Assembly (NCBI RefSeq): GCF_947461875.1
Contig: NC_091504.1
Location: forward strand, 24,886,030 to 24,950,029
Reading direction: 5' to 3'
From: Haliaeetus albicilla
Taxonomy: Eukaryota > Chordata > Aves > Accipitriformes > Accipitridae
DNA: 64,000 bases
Shown here: positions 12,901 to 26,919 of the stretch, piece after piece
How positions within the stretch are numbered: the stretch's first letter is position 1
How the letters are laid out: the number at the start of each line of letters is the position of its first letter
Position numbers and translations under genes: made by a program
The notes under the pieces: generated by a model
What the model was told of the DNA's origin: nothing
Database searches by the model: none
What the model saw: only the letters and a program-made list of their open reading frames with translations

Positions 12901-15900
12901 GTATTTTGCCCCCAAATGGACTTTCTTCTTCAAATACATTTTATCAAATACAGAAACAATCTGGGACTGTTGTTTTAAATGCCTAAATATATGTTTCATT
13001 AAAGGATCCAGGCAGCAGTTCTGCAGGAGTTGCTGTGTCTATCAGCTAAATAAAACACTTCTGGAGAAAATGCCTGAACGTGTAGTTCACATTCTGGTCA
13101 ACTGGGCAATAACAGAGATTTAGAATCAATCCTAGAATTTTTCTCTATTTAAGGGGGGGAAAAAAGCAAACCTCATTAATTAAGCGGCCTAAATCAAATG
13201 GACGTGTGCAGTCTGACCAGCGGCAGAGGTGCTCTGGTGGCAGGTGGGCCTGTGTCTTGGGTGGTCTCCATGCATTACAGTTCCTTCTGAAGCTCGAGAT
13301 AACAGTATTTCCATGCTTGCCAGGGAGAAAGGGCTTCCAATCTACTGTTTTGTTGTAAACGCCTCTCTAGCACAAGGGTGCCATAATTCAAAGTCAGGCC
13401 CATGAATTCCTATTGGAACAGAAACACTCAAGGAATTTACTAAACAGCAGCTTTGGTTGACGTTATGTGCCATAAATCACAGGGCATGGTAAAAGCCCAG
13501 AGCCAGTCTGCTCTGCAACTGGACAAGACAGACAGACGGAGAAAAGGGAAATGGTTTACAAGATGCTGAAGGGCAGGCCTTTCCTTAACCTCCGTGTTCC
13601 GATGCTGATACTGATACAAGCTCCTCCATATTTTTTCAAATGTGGTTGTTTGGGTTGGAGGGCTCTGCTCTGAATGTTTTTGGAATATGCTCACTATAGA
13701 TCCTTAAACATTTTCCTTCTGAAAACAAAAAACAATTAGAACCCAATATAGACCTGCTGGTTCCAGTAAAAAATGCATTTGCATGTTTCTGGCATTAATA
13801 ATGTATGTGGTTGGGTTGCTTCCTTTTAACATTAGAAAGTCTTCTGTGATGCAGTCAGAATATTTCTGCTCCAAAAAATGCTGATGTTCAGAGGCCCCAA
13901 AGTAGGTACAAAGGGAAATGAGCAGCTTGCTTGGGCCTCGGCAGGGCCTCGAGCTCTGCAGCAGAGCTGCCCTCTCTAGAAGACCTTGTGAACAGGCGTG
14001 GGAAACAGCAATCCATTTGTCCCCTGCACGAGATCTCCAGAAGAACCTTTCTCTGCTGTTGCAGTGAAAGAGCTGACAGTTCCTTTTGCTGCTCTAGCAA
14101 GAAGGGACACGGGCACTGGAAGCTGCACGCATAGGATGGAAACCACACAACACTGCTCCTCTCCCTAGCAATGCCTCCGCTGCCGGGATCAGAGCACGTA
14201 TGGGCTGAGGACCCCTGCCACCCTCCTCATCCTCCATCACCTACCTGATCCTGGTTTAGGTAGAAGCACAGAGGCTTCAGCAGAGACAGCTGACTGCATA
14301 CTCCACAGAAACTGTCCACCCTTCCCTCTTGGGAGGTTCAAGGAAAAGCATGAAGAGGGAAGTCTCCTTTCTCTTGAGGCTCCTTCAGCAGCCAGATCAG
14401 ACCCATTGCCCAGACACCATCAAAGGAGGTTTGCTCTGGTCACTGGCCATGCTTTGGGCTTCTTCAGTGGGCTGTCAGGCTCAGTGTCTGCAGATACTGC
14501 TGCCAGCATGGTGGAGGTCCTCATCAAGCCAGACCATGTGCCAGGCCTGGGTGCAGGTGATGTACATTTCTGGTTCTTTTCTGGACCACTGTGCACAGCA
14601 GCATAGCTCAGTGTCCTCCTCTGAACCCATCCTGGTTTTAGTACTCTTTGCATCACTATCAGCTAAACTCTGGGTTTTAGTCATATCTCGCTCATGAGAG
14701 GAGATGGGTCTTTCCCTGCCCAACACATCAAAACACCCAACAAATGTTCCTGCTGAGAAGGGCAAAGTACAAACCCGCAAGTATTATAGGGAATTTTAGG
14801 ACAAAAGTTGTCAAGCAGCAATGGGACAAATTCAGCCCTGAAGCCAAGAGACGTACGCCAGGGATCCACTCGTTTCCGCTTGTTGTACATTAAGAGATGC
14901 CAACAGCTCCTCAACGTGCAAAGGGTACAGATGGCACAATAGACATGTTAGCAGTGATACAGCTGGAATGACATGAGCCCAACACTGCAGAAAGGAAGGG
15001 TTTGGATCTCATGGGTTAACCAGGACTTGCACATCTAACTCTCTAACCGTTGCTTGGAAAATTTAAACTCCAGATAGGAGAGAGCCAAAGCTTTAACATG
15101 ACCTGCCTGGGACGAATAACTGTCCACACTTCTGCCAAATATTAATGGCTGATAAATCCACTATGCAACATATCTGGAGGTACGGGGTGGAGACCAAAGG
15201 ACAGATCCCTGGAAAGAGCTCTGGAAGAATACTTCAGTCAAGTCATCAGCTTATCCTGGAAGGATGCAGCTGACCTCGAGATAACCTGCTTTTACACTGC
15301 TCCCCTCAGCTCAACTCTTCCCCTTGACATGGACTGACCTCCACCTGTCCAGAGCAATGAAAATGATTTACCTCTGACCTCTTGCTCAGTCAAAGACCCT
15401 CCTGGGCTTGCTTCTGCTGGCTGAAACATAGCTTCTGTACTGCTTTACCGCAGCCCCCAAGACCTTCAGCAACTGCAGACTCTTTCTACTACCCGCTGCC
15501 TAGAAGGACTCATGCTGCAGCCCGAGTGGGGCTGCATTCAAAAGCCACCACCAGCTGAGAAAGCAGAAGGTGCATGCTTCTTAGGGAGAACTTCCATGCT
15601 TCCTTGGGGCAAGACACAGAAGGCCCTGATCCTTCACAACTTCCACAGCTTGGTGCCAGGCATCATCCCCTGCCCTGGCACATATATTATCCATACAGGT
15701 ATATAAGTCACACATGCTCTCAGGTCAAGAACACATTATCTCTAGAGCATCTTTTTCAACTCAGCCTGGGGAAAAATAGGATGAAATCACAGCAGCTATC
15801 CCATAGCCTATGGGAAAGAGGCTCGGTGGTCCCAGTCTGCTTCCTATGGGACCACAGCGAGCACAGAGCTGGTGTGACAGGCTGGCTGTACCCACATCCC

Positions 15901-17554
15901 CTCTCCTCACAAGGAGGTGCCTCTTTCTGCAGACCCCGTTCTCGGATCAACTTTGGAAAAGGGATGTCTCTCTCTCAAATTAAACACATAATGGAGACAC
16001 AGTTGGTCTGATTTTGTTGTGAGGGAACCACAGAGAGGATAATTTCATTCACTTCGGACTACAGGTCATGTCAGTGATCTGTTAAAGGGAGGATCGCTAC
16101 AGTGTCGGTTCCTTTCTCCCACAGGACCAATGCCTATAATCCTTTTTTTTAAAACATCATTATGTGGAATAAACTGTCTAGGGAGAAAAAAAGGCCTTGC
16201 AACTCTGCTAATCTTCCTAATGATTTAATACCTGCAAATACTACTGGGAGGTATTCCTTTCCTGATCGCATTAAAAGCTGTCGTATTAAACGTCTCATCA
16301 CACTTCAGCGTCCTACTGTGGATTTTTCTTTTAAACAAAGCCATTTTCTCTGGAGACTGAGCAGGGTTTTTTTCTCCCACAGCCCCCCCCCCCCAATTTT
16401 AAAAGATCTTCTAAATGCCTGCCTGGGGAATTCCAATAAGTCCTGGCACAGATCCTCCAAATAGTAGCAAAGCTAAACAGGGTATGGCTGTTATTGTAGA
16501 GATCCCTCGCTGCCAGCACAAATACACAGACTGGACCATTCAACCTTTTACAGCAGGAAAGTCATGGACAGTTGATGATTCATAATCAGCATTTTTTCTT
16601 CTACTACAGCCACCCTTTTTCTTTAATTATTCTTTATTTCTGGCAAGCACCCCTTTCCTGCAGTTTTTGCAATGCTTTTTCCCCCCAATTTCTTAATTAT
16701 ATTAGCAAGAACAGGCAGGGGACAGACACCCCAGAGTCCAGTTTGCCTTCTGCATCTGCTCAAGATACCATGTGCCGCAGCCCTGATGAAGGGTCCCAGG
16801 CGAAGACTGCTGTGGTTCAGCTAGCCAGGGTTAAGCATTCCCCCATGTACAAGACCAGAACAAAGCCTGTGAAACACTCCTGTCCCCCTCAAGACCTCAG
16901 AATAAGGCTGAAGTGGTTTCATGGGCCATGTTTGTGCTGGCTTTGTGCCCAGGGGTGAACCTCACCAACGGCAGCCTATACTATTGTAGTTTTCTTTTTT
17001 AATTTTCATCTGCAAAGCCGAGAGACATTTCTTTCCCAGGTCAGTATGTACAGGCACGCCAAACTGTAAAACCTGTTAAATTATTGTCTCCTCCCCATGC
17101 AAGCGTGTGCTGGGACTGACACAGTGGCTCAGGGGCTCAGCACCCCATGGTACTCCCACCTGGCCCCTCACTGAAGTGACCCAGCGTGGAGCTGAGGTGC
17201 CGAAGGCTCACAAGGAACAGAGCGTGGGTAGATGAAGGTCTGCCCCAGCTCAGCCTGCCTGGTCTCTCCTCCACTCCAGCTTCAAATGGCTGCAGCAAAG
17301 GGGCTTACCCCAGGAGCTGATTCTTCCTCTCAGAAATCTTTTCTTGATTAGTCAGCTTAAATCTTCCTCAGTTCAGGTTTTCTCCAAAGTTCTCAAGCAC
17401 AGGTCCTCTGACGATTCACCTTAACAACAGGCATTTACCGCTAACACTCATGGCCACTGCATGTCACACAGTTGTCAAAGCACACACCAAGAAAGGAGAA
17501 ATGAACCATCAGAGACCCAACAGGGCAAATGTCACTGGAGCAGACAGAGACAAA

Positions 17555-17574
17555 TTAAAAAAAAAAAAAAAAAG
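17555..17574. repeat. Poly-A tract followed by a C run
   Basis: About 18 A bases after ACAAATT, then GTCACCCCCCC. It could be the tail of a very old retroposed sequence, but no body is recognisable upstream. Confidence 0.6.
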
Positions 17575-18484
17575 TCACCCCCCCTTCCACTTCATAGATT
17601 TGTTTTTTTTCTACTGTAAACAAATTGATTTTGTTGTTGTTTCATTTTCTGTTGTGTAAAACAGAAACCCGAAGTTGAGTCCCCTCTCTGGCACAGTGCT
17701 ACCAAAAGTGAATCACTGACGGTGCTGGCTGAGGAGTCTTTGGGGAGGCTGATGCTTCGCTTCAGGTTCAGGCAACTGTCTTGGATTATGTCTCAATTTA
17801 ATGATTAAATACAAAATTACTCTACCCTATTCTTCATAAGCTGAAGATAAAAAACCACAAGGGTGATTGTGTAAGAGGGTGTTAGCGGTAAATACAAACC
17901 ACCAGTAAATTTGCTTTGTTTAAAATGGAAGGAAGAGCATGAACCCAAGCAATGCCAAGCCCAATAAAATACTAAGGACAGAGTCCCCCAACAAGCAGAG
18001 GCATGTGGCCCACTCTCCCGTGCTGTGTGGCAGGCAAAGCGGGCACCAGCGTGCTCTGCGCCCTGCTAGCACCATCCGCTGCCTCTGCTCCAAGTACCGC
18101 AGAGACTGGAAGGCTACCAAGAGCCGGCTTGGCACAGCAGGACATGTAAATTCAGTCTGATCCCTTCTTAGGCTCCATACAGAGGCTCTGGAGGGTTTCA
18201 GTAAACATCCTTGGTAATCTTTGGACACCACAGCAATGTCAAGAAGTATCACATTCGTAACTCAGACCTTACATCAGCTTTGCTGGCAGAAAGAAAGTTT
18301 GCCCAGTTCTCAAGGCACACCGAGCCTCAGAGGGCATCATCGTTTCTCAGGATTTATGGTAGACACCGAGTTAAGCTGCATCTTTGGTCTTATGTTAAAT
18401 CACCTTTTTGCCAAGGCTAAAAATTGCTCTGTGGTGTAATCACAAACTGAGGCAGAAGAGTGAAATAACAAATTTCATTCCCAT

Positions 18485-18560
18485 ATAATAATAACAAGTT
18501 ACGTTTCCATAGCACCCCTCTTCCTCTCGTATCCAAAAGGACATTACCAACTTAACTCAC
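18485..18560 (+). mobile_element. Possible old SINE fragment
   Basis: TTTCCATAGCACCCCTCTTC...TATCCAAAAGGACATTACCAAC resembles the amniote SINE phrase of the type TTTATATAGCACCTTTCATC...GATCTCAAAGCGCTTTACAAAC. The match is patchy and the call is weak. Confidence 0.3.
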
Positions 18561-21500
18561 TGAAGCATGATCTGTGCACAGGGATTATATAATCCAGCAC
18601 TGAAATACAGCCACTGCTTTTTAAGGGTACAATCCAGCCTTAAAGCAGAGTTCAAGATGGAAAGAAGAATCACCAGCGCACTAGGAAAGGGATGCCACGG
18701 AGCAAGAACTGAATCCTCCGTCATGTTGCTGATGTGAGGAAAGGTAGACTCTGCTCCACGGTCTGCTCCCTGAAGATCTGTCAGAGGAGAGATGCTGCTT
18801 TCTGCTCACAAGACTAAACCCAGATCTCTCTGGAATAATGACAAATGCTGGAGCTCCCTGTCTTTAGCAGCCACCAACAGGGCAGCACGACTATGCCGTC
18901 CCCCACTCAACTCAGGGCTGTGCTGCCCCGACAGACTGCCGGGCACCCTGTGCGTGCCTGGGAGAGCAGAGCTGCTGGGAACGCTGCTTTCCAGCAGACG
19001 GGCAAACCACGGCCTGGGCACCTGTGGTCAGAAAAGGTCCTGGGTCACGCGCTAAAAGACAAAAACAGCCCCTTATTCGGCTAAGTCATGCTGGGATCGC
19101 TGCCCAGTCATGCCTATTCAAACAGCGTCAACCCACGCTGATTGCACCCCTCTCTGTCTCTCAATACAAACAGCAGCTTAGACTTGCTGGAAGCTGTGCT
19201 TTGTGTTAGTTGGTGGGTTCAGGAAGACAAAGACCCCGAGGCTTTTCCCGATAACTAGTCTGTCTGTCCCATCTCATCCCTCAGAAGGCTGTCAAAGAGC
19301 TACTGTTTCCCTCAAAATAAAATAAAATAAAATTAGGAGCATGTAGGGATTGTAAGTATAACAGCAAATGAAGAGGGATTTCATACAGGCAGAGGGAGCG
19401 GGGAGCGTGTGATGCAGAGCTCCCCAGCCTCGCACACACGTTTGATCTCGAGGCAGACTGAGCTACAGACTGCCTTTGCTCCGTTCTTCCTTTCCAACAT
19501 TTTCCACACCCTCCTGCCAAGAAAACTCCAAGAGCTGCCTGCCATGTCTGGCAAACGCTTCCTACTGCAGAGTCCTCCCTGTTAGCACACGCATGCACAC
19601 ACACACACACGGAGGGACCCGCACCAGGGCTGGCTGCTGCTGCGCTGCTCAGAGATGCGGCAGGACGTTCGCAAAGCTCTGTCCTCGCTCCTCACCAAGG
19701 GGCTGAGACTCTTCTGATATCCTCCAAAGGAGACGCTCAAGGAGAGTGAGGGTTGACTCTGAAATTTATTAGGCATTTTGGGTCCTTCATAAGCAGGCCA
19801 GCTCCCCAGCTCCTATGGGGTTTGGAAGTCGCCTAAGGTAGAGGGATCATGCCAAGGTTTACAGCAGATGAAGTGAAGAGGAAAGGCAATGCACTAGAAG
19901 CCAGATAACCACTACTTGCCCGTTCTCAGGCCTGGCTTGTAAATGCAGAAAGGGGTTTGTGCTTGTGACTAGCGTTCCCATGTATCACACAAAGGCAGAT
20001 CTCCTGGTCTCAGATGCCTGAGCATGGATTTAATATATTTTTATTACATTCAGAATCATCAAATACTATGACATTTTTGTGAAGCTACCTGGAGCCCCAG
20101 CTCCTACATGCAGCATAATTTGAGCAAATAAAAATTTGCATCTGTTCCTTGTGTGTTTGGGGTTTTTTTAATTTCCTGCTGTGTGAAATAGGAGGAGCAA
20201 TAAAATCAAATCCTTGGAAACAAATGACAATTGTTTAATGGAGTAAAAAAAAATCCCAACGCCTTCCTAGGCTGCTTGTCCCACAGCTACTACATGCATG
20301 GCTGCTTGGACAGGTAGAAGAACAGGCTCCAAGTCCGGACTTCCTCACTTTTATGGGTTTAAATTGGATCCCACTAGGTGTTTAAGGCCATTGTTGAACC
20401 GCTAACGCATTCTGCAGCATGACTAACACCAACTGGGTTATTTTTCTCATTTGGCTTTTTTTTGCTCCATCTGCCTGTCATAGCAGACAGGAGAGCCAAA
20501 CAGAGCAGCAGAGTAAGAGGTGAGTGATAAACAGTGTGCTGGATGTATGCAGAGCAGGGAATAAGAGTTCACCAGCAAATCTGTGACTGAAGAGGTGTAG
20601 GGACAAGCTACTGCATTCCCTGACTCAGTGAGCAAAAGGGGTGTGTAGGTATGGCTTTTTTTCAGGTAAAGTGCAACTGCAACTGATGTGGCAGTGTAAG
20701 ACAGAATGGCAGAAGGAAAAAGATGAAGAGCTACAGGTTGCCACTACAGAAGTTAAAGAAGGAAGGTGACTCTTCCCATGAGGCTGGCTTCAGCCCTCAG
20801 CAAAGAGCTGCAGAACCTCTCCTGACTTAGCAAGGCTCTTCTGCATTTGCAGCAATGCTTCTGAAAGCAGTATTTGGCCCTATGCTTCCAAGAGGTTGAG
20901 GATTTTCTCCCTCCTCCACCTTTTTTTTTTTCTGAAAAGTGACCAGCAGACTCTGGTTGACTGCATGCACTTAACTGGCCAGAGTCTGGCAGCAGGGACA
21001 GAGACAGGCCCAGGAAGCAGGCAGCAGGCAGTGGTTTATGAAACACCCTGTGGAACCAACACTTTCCCCTACCAGGAAAAGTCTTTCGCAACTGGATGTC
21101 TCTGAACTGTGGATTCGGGTGATTTCAGAATTCTCCTTCCATGACCTCTCCCCCTCCTTGACAGACTGTGGCTTCATCTTAATGGTGGAGGCTAACTGGG
21201 TTGGGAACATCACTAATGACATGGAAATAAATGGGAGAGACTTTGCAAGAAATATAACCACAGAGCTGGTTCCAGGAGCCCCTCCCTGCACAACAGCAGC
21301 TCCCAGAGGATCCTGGAAACAGCCAGCATGCTCATCCTACCTGGGATCCTAAAAGTCTCAAAAATGCCATGCAAGAAACTGTCAACACATTAAATCCATC
21401 CTTTTCTTGTAATAATCTACCTTTCTTGATGTGAAGACAGCCCCAATCCTACAACTGCTGGCTCAGAAGTGAGGAATAGAACTACAGCAAGATTTCCCCA

Positions 21501-23919
21501 TCTAACGTACTCTTAGACAAATCTTCCTTAGTTCAACATATCATCAAACACTCTTTAAAATGCTCCCTCTGCTCTGCCATTAACTATGCTGTCTAATGAG
21601 ATTCCACGTGGGGAGTCCTGGTAACTTACAGTGAGCAGTTAGGGGGTATAGTTTCAAATTGGAAACAATCAGCTACAAAAACAATCCGTCCACATCTATT
21701 ATGTGCAGACACCCCAGGGGCTGGCACGAGCCGTTAGACTTGGCATTCCAAGGCTCACAAGCTCTACCGGCACAGAAAAGTCTTAATCTGTTCTCCCACC
21801 CATGTATTCCTGGCGTGGGTTTACAGGACTCAGCTGAACAACACCATGATCTTTGCTACAAGACAGATCAGAATCAGGCTTCAAATCACATTTTTTCACC
21901 AGAGTCCTGAGAAAGCATGAGAAAAATATTGGTAAGATAGCCCTGTTGAACATGCGGAGAAGGTGAGCCTGGAAGAATGGAAGAGACCTCTGAAATCAAA
22001 GAGTGAGATAGAGGAACTTGCCCTTCCCATTAAATACCTCACAGTACTTGAATTTAGTGCTACCCACTAAATACATCCTGAACCTACAGGTCCCAATTAC
22101 AGTCACACCTCTTGGGTCCAGCCAGCGCTCCCGAGGAAGACAGTAGATCTGTCACAGTTGGGCACATCCCATCTACAAGTCTGAAACCACCCTGTAACCA
22201 CCATCCCCAACTCTACAACCACTCTTTTGCCTCAGAAAGAAGCAAAAGCCAGAAGCTCAGGGATAAAATTTCTCAAGGTCTGAGTGGTGTTTGGGAGGTG
22301 AATCAGAGCTGGGACGGAGAGGAAGGCAGACTCAGATTCCTGGATCAAAGGCTAGCTCCGTCTGGTACAGTATTCAGTTCAGCCTTGGGTTACCTACAGA
22401 TTAAATATTTACCTCTAAACAGCAGAAATGTCATACAATCCATCTCATCACATGACAGACAAATCCTCCAAAAATGACCCTCAAGATTTCAGCTGCCTCT
22501 TTAGCAACCTCAAAGCCTGTATCAACCTCACTTGAATCCTAACCAACTCCTGTATCTAGTCCCATGGTACGTGGCTCTAGATGACCCACTTCTACCCCAA
22601 AAAGGGAATTAGAAGATATACTCAGCCTTGCTGTAGAAGCAGTGATGGGTTCCCTAAAACTGTCTCCTGGAATCATGACATTAAATAATAATCTCTACTT
22701 TTTTTTCTTCCCTTTTATGTTGCTAAAGTCTTTTTTTCCCTCTACATTTCCTTATTGAGAAGTACAGATTCCTCCAAACGTCTCCTACATGGGACTTCAG
22801 CCTCAAATCCCAGAAGGCAACAACATTTGGCCTTCTTTGGTTTATTTTTAATCTCAAGATTTATGAGAGGTAGCTGACTCATGTTTTGGCTGGCAGGGCC
22901 GGACTCTTGTAAGTAATTGCATCCTTGCTATTTCATTAATTAAGATAAGTTTTCCCACTTCTGTTTGAGGTGTTGGTGATGCCACCGTCTGCTGAGAGAA
23001 AAATACAGATCTTTGCCTTGGGTACCAGGCAGGTGAAAGGCCAGACATTTCCTTCTTCAATCTCTGGCCCAAGCATCCAAAGTGACAGGTGCAGATATAT
23101 CAAATTTCCCAGCACTGCTCAGCTCTATCAGGTTATTCAAGCATCTCCTGCCACAGGGGAGCTCCACCCTCAGCAAAAGGCAAGCAATCCTACACACACC
23201 AGGGCTACTGTGACTTGTTAAGTATGGTTTTGCTTCACATACCCCGATTTCCTTTCCAGCAATGCACCAAAAAAAATACTGAGGAGAGAGTTTGCAGCTA
23301 AGGAATTCAGTGAATGATTAACTCCATCCTACCTATTAACCATTGCTCTCCATTCCCTCATGCCTTGCAGAAACCCCAGTTCCGGGTAGCAAAGCCATGC
23401 CAAAATCTGATACCCCACTGGTTTTGCCTGCAGAGTGGTCAGGTGATGCGGATGGTTCTAGCTTTGAGTTAAAATGCACTAAGTGCAGTAATGATTAATC
23501 CAGAACCCCAGCACAAATTCATGATGAAATGTTGTTTCTCTTGTCACACTGAATTTACCTAAATGAATCCTGCTTCCTGGAGGTCACCAGGGAGGAACGG
23601 TGTCTACACAGGCTTGCAGAGGCACGACCTCCATGCACACCAGAAGCAGGGGCTAGTGCAAGGACAGCTCTTTACAAGGCAGCGAAAGGATATGATGACT
23701 AGGTGTTGCTCTCCCCACTCTGAAATGAACCACATCTAAGCCATGCCATACTGCCTTTGGGACTAAGAAAAGACAGCAAATGCAGCTCTGCCAGCCTGAA
23801 GATGCTACAGACCAGTGGAAGCCCAGACGCATGTGCACCCCCAGCAAGTCATCTCACACTACAAGATCTTCATGTCAGATTGGCCCCACGTGCACGTGCA
23901 AGCCCACATGTTTATCACA
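18561..23919. other. Intronic sequence, nothing recognised apart from simple repeats
   Basis: No exon or RNA gene can be supported. The only regular structure is the (AAATA)n tract near 19.32 kb and a short CA run near 19,596. AT-rich stretches near 20.1 and 22.7 kb have no recognisable content. Confidence 0.45.
19314..19333. repeat. (AAATA)n microsatellite
   Basis: Four perfect AAAAT units in a row, a common A-rich pentanucleotide tract. Confidence 0.85.
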
Positions 23920-24175
23920 CTCAGCTGCACCTCAGAAGACTGGGAGGGCTCAGTGCTGGGCTCGGACACAAACTCCCTGTATGACCTCAGGCAACTCCCT
24001 CACTCTGTGAGCATAAAGCTTTTACAGCCTTACCCAGCCGAAAAACAGGAAGACTTCCTTTTTCTTTTGCCTTGTCTATTTTTATTGCAAGATCCTGAGG
24101 ATAAGGTCTGTTATTTAGTATGATTGTGTACAGTACCCAGCACTACGAGGTCCCAATCCTGCCCAGGGCTCGAAG
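23920..24175 (+). mobile_element. MIR-like CORE-SINE with 3' tail
   Basis: TGTATGACCTCAGGCAACTC...CACTCTGTGAGC matches the MIR core (TGTGACCTTGGGCAAGTC...CTCTCTGAGC). About 110 bp later, TTGTCTATTTTTATTGCAAG and GTGTACAGTACCCAGCAC fit the tail phrases known from amniote MIR relatives (TTGTAAGCTC...GTACAGCGCCTAGCACA). The core-to-tail order suggests a near full-length but old copy. Confidence 0.65.
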
Positions 24176-25539
24176 CACAACACATACAAAAAACAATTCC
24201 TAGAGCTTTGGGTCTTTTATGCAAGCCCACACATACCATGGTACCATGCAACAGAGATACAACTGAACCTCCGCATTTTAAATTGGGCATTCCAGTACCT
24301 CAACATATGAAAAGTTGCTTCTTCATCACCCGATGACTAGTAGTAGGCAAGAGGTCTGCTGAAAGTCTGTTCTGCTGTCAGGACACAAAGTCTTTGCATG
24401 CAACATTAAAAGTTCAGAATTTCCTCCCACTAGGAGAGGAAGGACTGTACAATTTTACAGGCATTTGCTGAAAGCAACTTGCCACTACTGCCTGTCACCA
24501 AAGTCGCTGGCATGGAGAGCAACACCTGAGTAAACAGCTCTCGCGCTCCCACTGCTATGCCTGGGTTTCATCAATTAGTGGCGCTGAGCCACCCATACAG
24601 CCACAACAGGTGTCTGCTTAGACTGTTCAACACCAGGACCCTGACGGTGCACACTCAGGGCAGGGAGACACAAGTTAAAACTGTATATGGAGACCTGAAA
24701 TACATGGATACCCAGTATCCCAAGACCCAGAAACCTGTCCTTGCAGTATGAGAGCCAGGGTATTTCATGGCCTCCACGTACTGATGGCCAGGTGGGATTT
24801 AAGAGCAGCCCTTGCTCAGCACAACATGGTGCATCTGAAAGGGTAGGTGGGAAGGATTAAAACACTCCTCTGCAGAAGCCAGGACCTGATGCTGCAACGC
24901 CAAGACTCTCATCTCTCTGTGGCCTGCGCAGAAACAGAATAAAACAACACAAGTCTCCCATGCTCTTCACTTCTGTAGATTAATTCAGTAATATAAATCT
25001 GATGGGACTGTTCTCATGGTCACACCAGACACTCACACTAGCCCCCGTGCTGATCCTCTGTCACCCATACTGCCACTGATTGTAAACTCTTATCTTTCCC
25101 ATAGACAGCCAACGACAGCTTTGCTACTGCCAGACAGCCCGTGAGCCAGCAAGAATTAGGACCCCAAGAAGTTAAAAGAAACAAGTGTAAAAGTTGAGTT
25201 GCAGCCAAAAGGAGAACTGGGACCCATCCCTGCCACAGGCCTGTGTCTCATCCCAACAGTAAGCTCAAGCTCCTGCTGAGGGCTTTTTAGCTCTAGATTC
25301 AATAAAGAAAATAAAATGCTGCTGCTGAAATATGTTTCATATTGTAAATGACAGAACCCCTTACTCTGGAGGGCTGGGCTCCAGGCTGCAGTGGCAGCAG
25401 GGCAGCAGAGACACGGCTCTTCATGCCCTGCACTGAGTTTGATTAGGCAGAGGATCAAGACATCCTCAGACTCCCAGTCGGAATGCCGAAACACACCCCC
25501 TAAGGAGGAGGAAAGGGCCCGTCTCCTCTCCCTCTAATC

Positions 25540-26100
25540 AGCCATCATTAAACAAACAAGTAACAGCGGGGATCTTGTAGTACGCACCACAGCCAAGAGC
25601 TACTGACTGCCTGATCCTGAACCCGCACCGCAGCAGTGTCAGCAGGCCCAGCAATGCAGCCCCGAGGCAGGGCAGCCGGCTCAGCCCCGCAGGGCGCCCA
25701 GCCTGGGACGTGGGGCAGCTCATGGCACCCCTTCCCCAAGGCTGAGCCCAGCCTCACTGCGAGGTGCACGCAGAGCCAAGGCCCTGCGTGCCCGACGGGT
25801 GCTGACAGCAGAGGTGCGAGGCAGGAGAGGAGATGGATGCGCAGGGGTTTGCCCAAGCCCAGACAAAACCCGCGTTTCCAGAGGGCCCACCTGCGAGACC
25901 ACGCTGCTGCCGAGCGCCATGATGGGGACAGGCTGCCTGCCACAGGCCTGCTGGGTGAAGGCACCCAGGAGGGCTGCCTGGGGCTGAGAAACAGGGTCGG
26001 ACTGCTAACACTACAGAGACCAGCCTGCCAGATACCCTGAGGTGTGGGCTGCCTGACCTGAGGGGGAAAATAGCACAAGAGAGGAGAAGCTGCCCCACAG
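25540..26100. other. GC-rich patch in PKD1 intron 1, no gene shown
   Basis: A visibly more GC- and CpG-rich block than its surroundings, with overlapping open frames on both strands (176 codons on minus at 26,078-25,548; 134 codons on plus at 25,636-26,040). Neither frame has a recognisable domain, and such overlap is typical of GC-rich noncoding DNA. It could be a small internal CpG island or unannotated promoter. Confidence 0.4.
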
Positions 26101-26128
26101 CTGAAGTAATATGGCAGCTGGTGAGATT

Positions 26129-26191
26129 AAAATGGCGCCTGGCTGAGGTAAAGTGGTGCCTGGCTGAGGTAAAATGGTTCCTGGCTGAGGG
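26129..26191. repeat. 21-bp tandem repeat, 3 copies
   Basis: Units of the form AAAATGGCGCCTGGCTGAGG+T occur at 26,129, 26,150 and 26,171, differing at two or three positions each. A degenerate fourth unit may precede them. The period is a multiple of three, so it appears as a peptide repeat (LPQPGTI-like) in a chance minus-strand frame. Confidence 0.88.
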
Positions 26192-26919
26192 AGAAAGAGC
26201 AGAGGTGCTGGCAGAACTGGAGAACCACCCCAGTCCTCACTCTCCACCAAGGGGAGTGAGGTCCACAAGCGTGGCCACGGGCCTGCTCTGGGGGGCCATC
26301 TTGTCCCAGCTCTGGCCATGCACATCCATCTCTGTACAGGTGGCCTGGGGCTACACAGCATCTTTCCCCAGGCTGCTCCTGGTGAGGAAAACGCTCCTGG
26401 CCCCATGTCCTTCTGCTCCAAGGAGCCCACAGGGAGCAGCCACGTTTCTCTCAGGAGCTGGCACCCTGGAATGAAGTCAGCGCTGACTTCCCATTTGGGG
26501 CTGGGATGTCTCTGTTTGGGAAACTGATGGCACTGCCTTGAAACAAAAAATAAAGTTGGGCAGAAAACAAAACTTTTCTTTTTTTCAGATGCTTTAAAAG
26601 AAAAATTAATGGTTCTCTAGCTATGATAGCACAGTGAGATCCTGCTGGCTCCAGTACCTGCCACACAGTACGTACCAGCAAAGCACAAGGTTTAGTTCGG
26701 AGGATGATGGCAAGAAGAGGTTGAAGCACAAGCAGGGATGGGAAGGCAGGACCAAGGTTACCGACAAGCCTGTCAAAATGAATGTGCATGTGTGTTTTGC
26801 TGCCCTGTCCTTTACCTTACTCAGAGTGAAGATTCAGCTTCCCGAGAGTTGGTATAGGATAATGTTTTGCTGCCTTTTCACAAGGAGCACCAGGCAAGTA
26901 GGAATTAGAAATCCAGGGC

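Larger units (their letters stand above)
9831..18460. other. Intronic sequence, nothing recognised apart from simple repeats
   Basis: No exon is supported. Simple tracts include a short TG run near 11,040, the CA/GACA-rich tract near 12.85 kb, a 12-C run near 16,383, and a poly-A of about 18 near 17,557. Open frames are short and overlap on both strands without domain content. Confidence 0.45.

Noticed and set aside
22090..22140. Minus-strand CDC motif, considered as the PKD1 LRR C-cap exon
   Set aside because: A stop follows within five codons of the motif, and the flanks do not resemble the cap.
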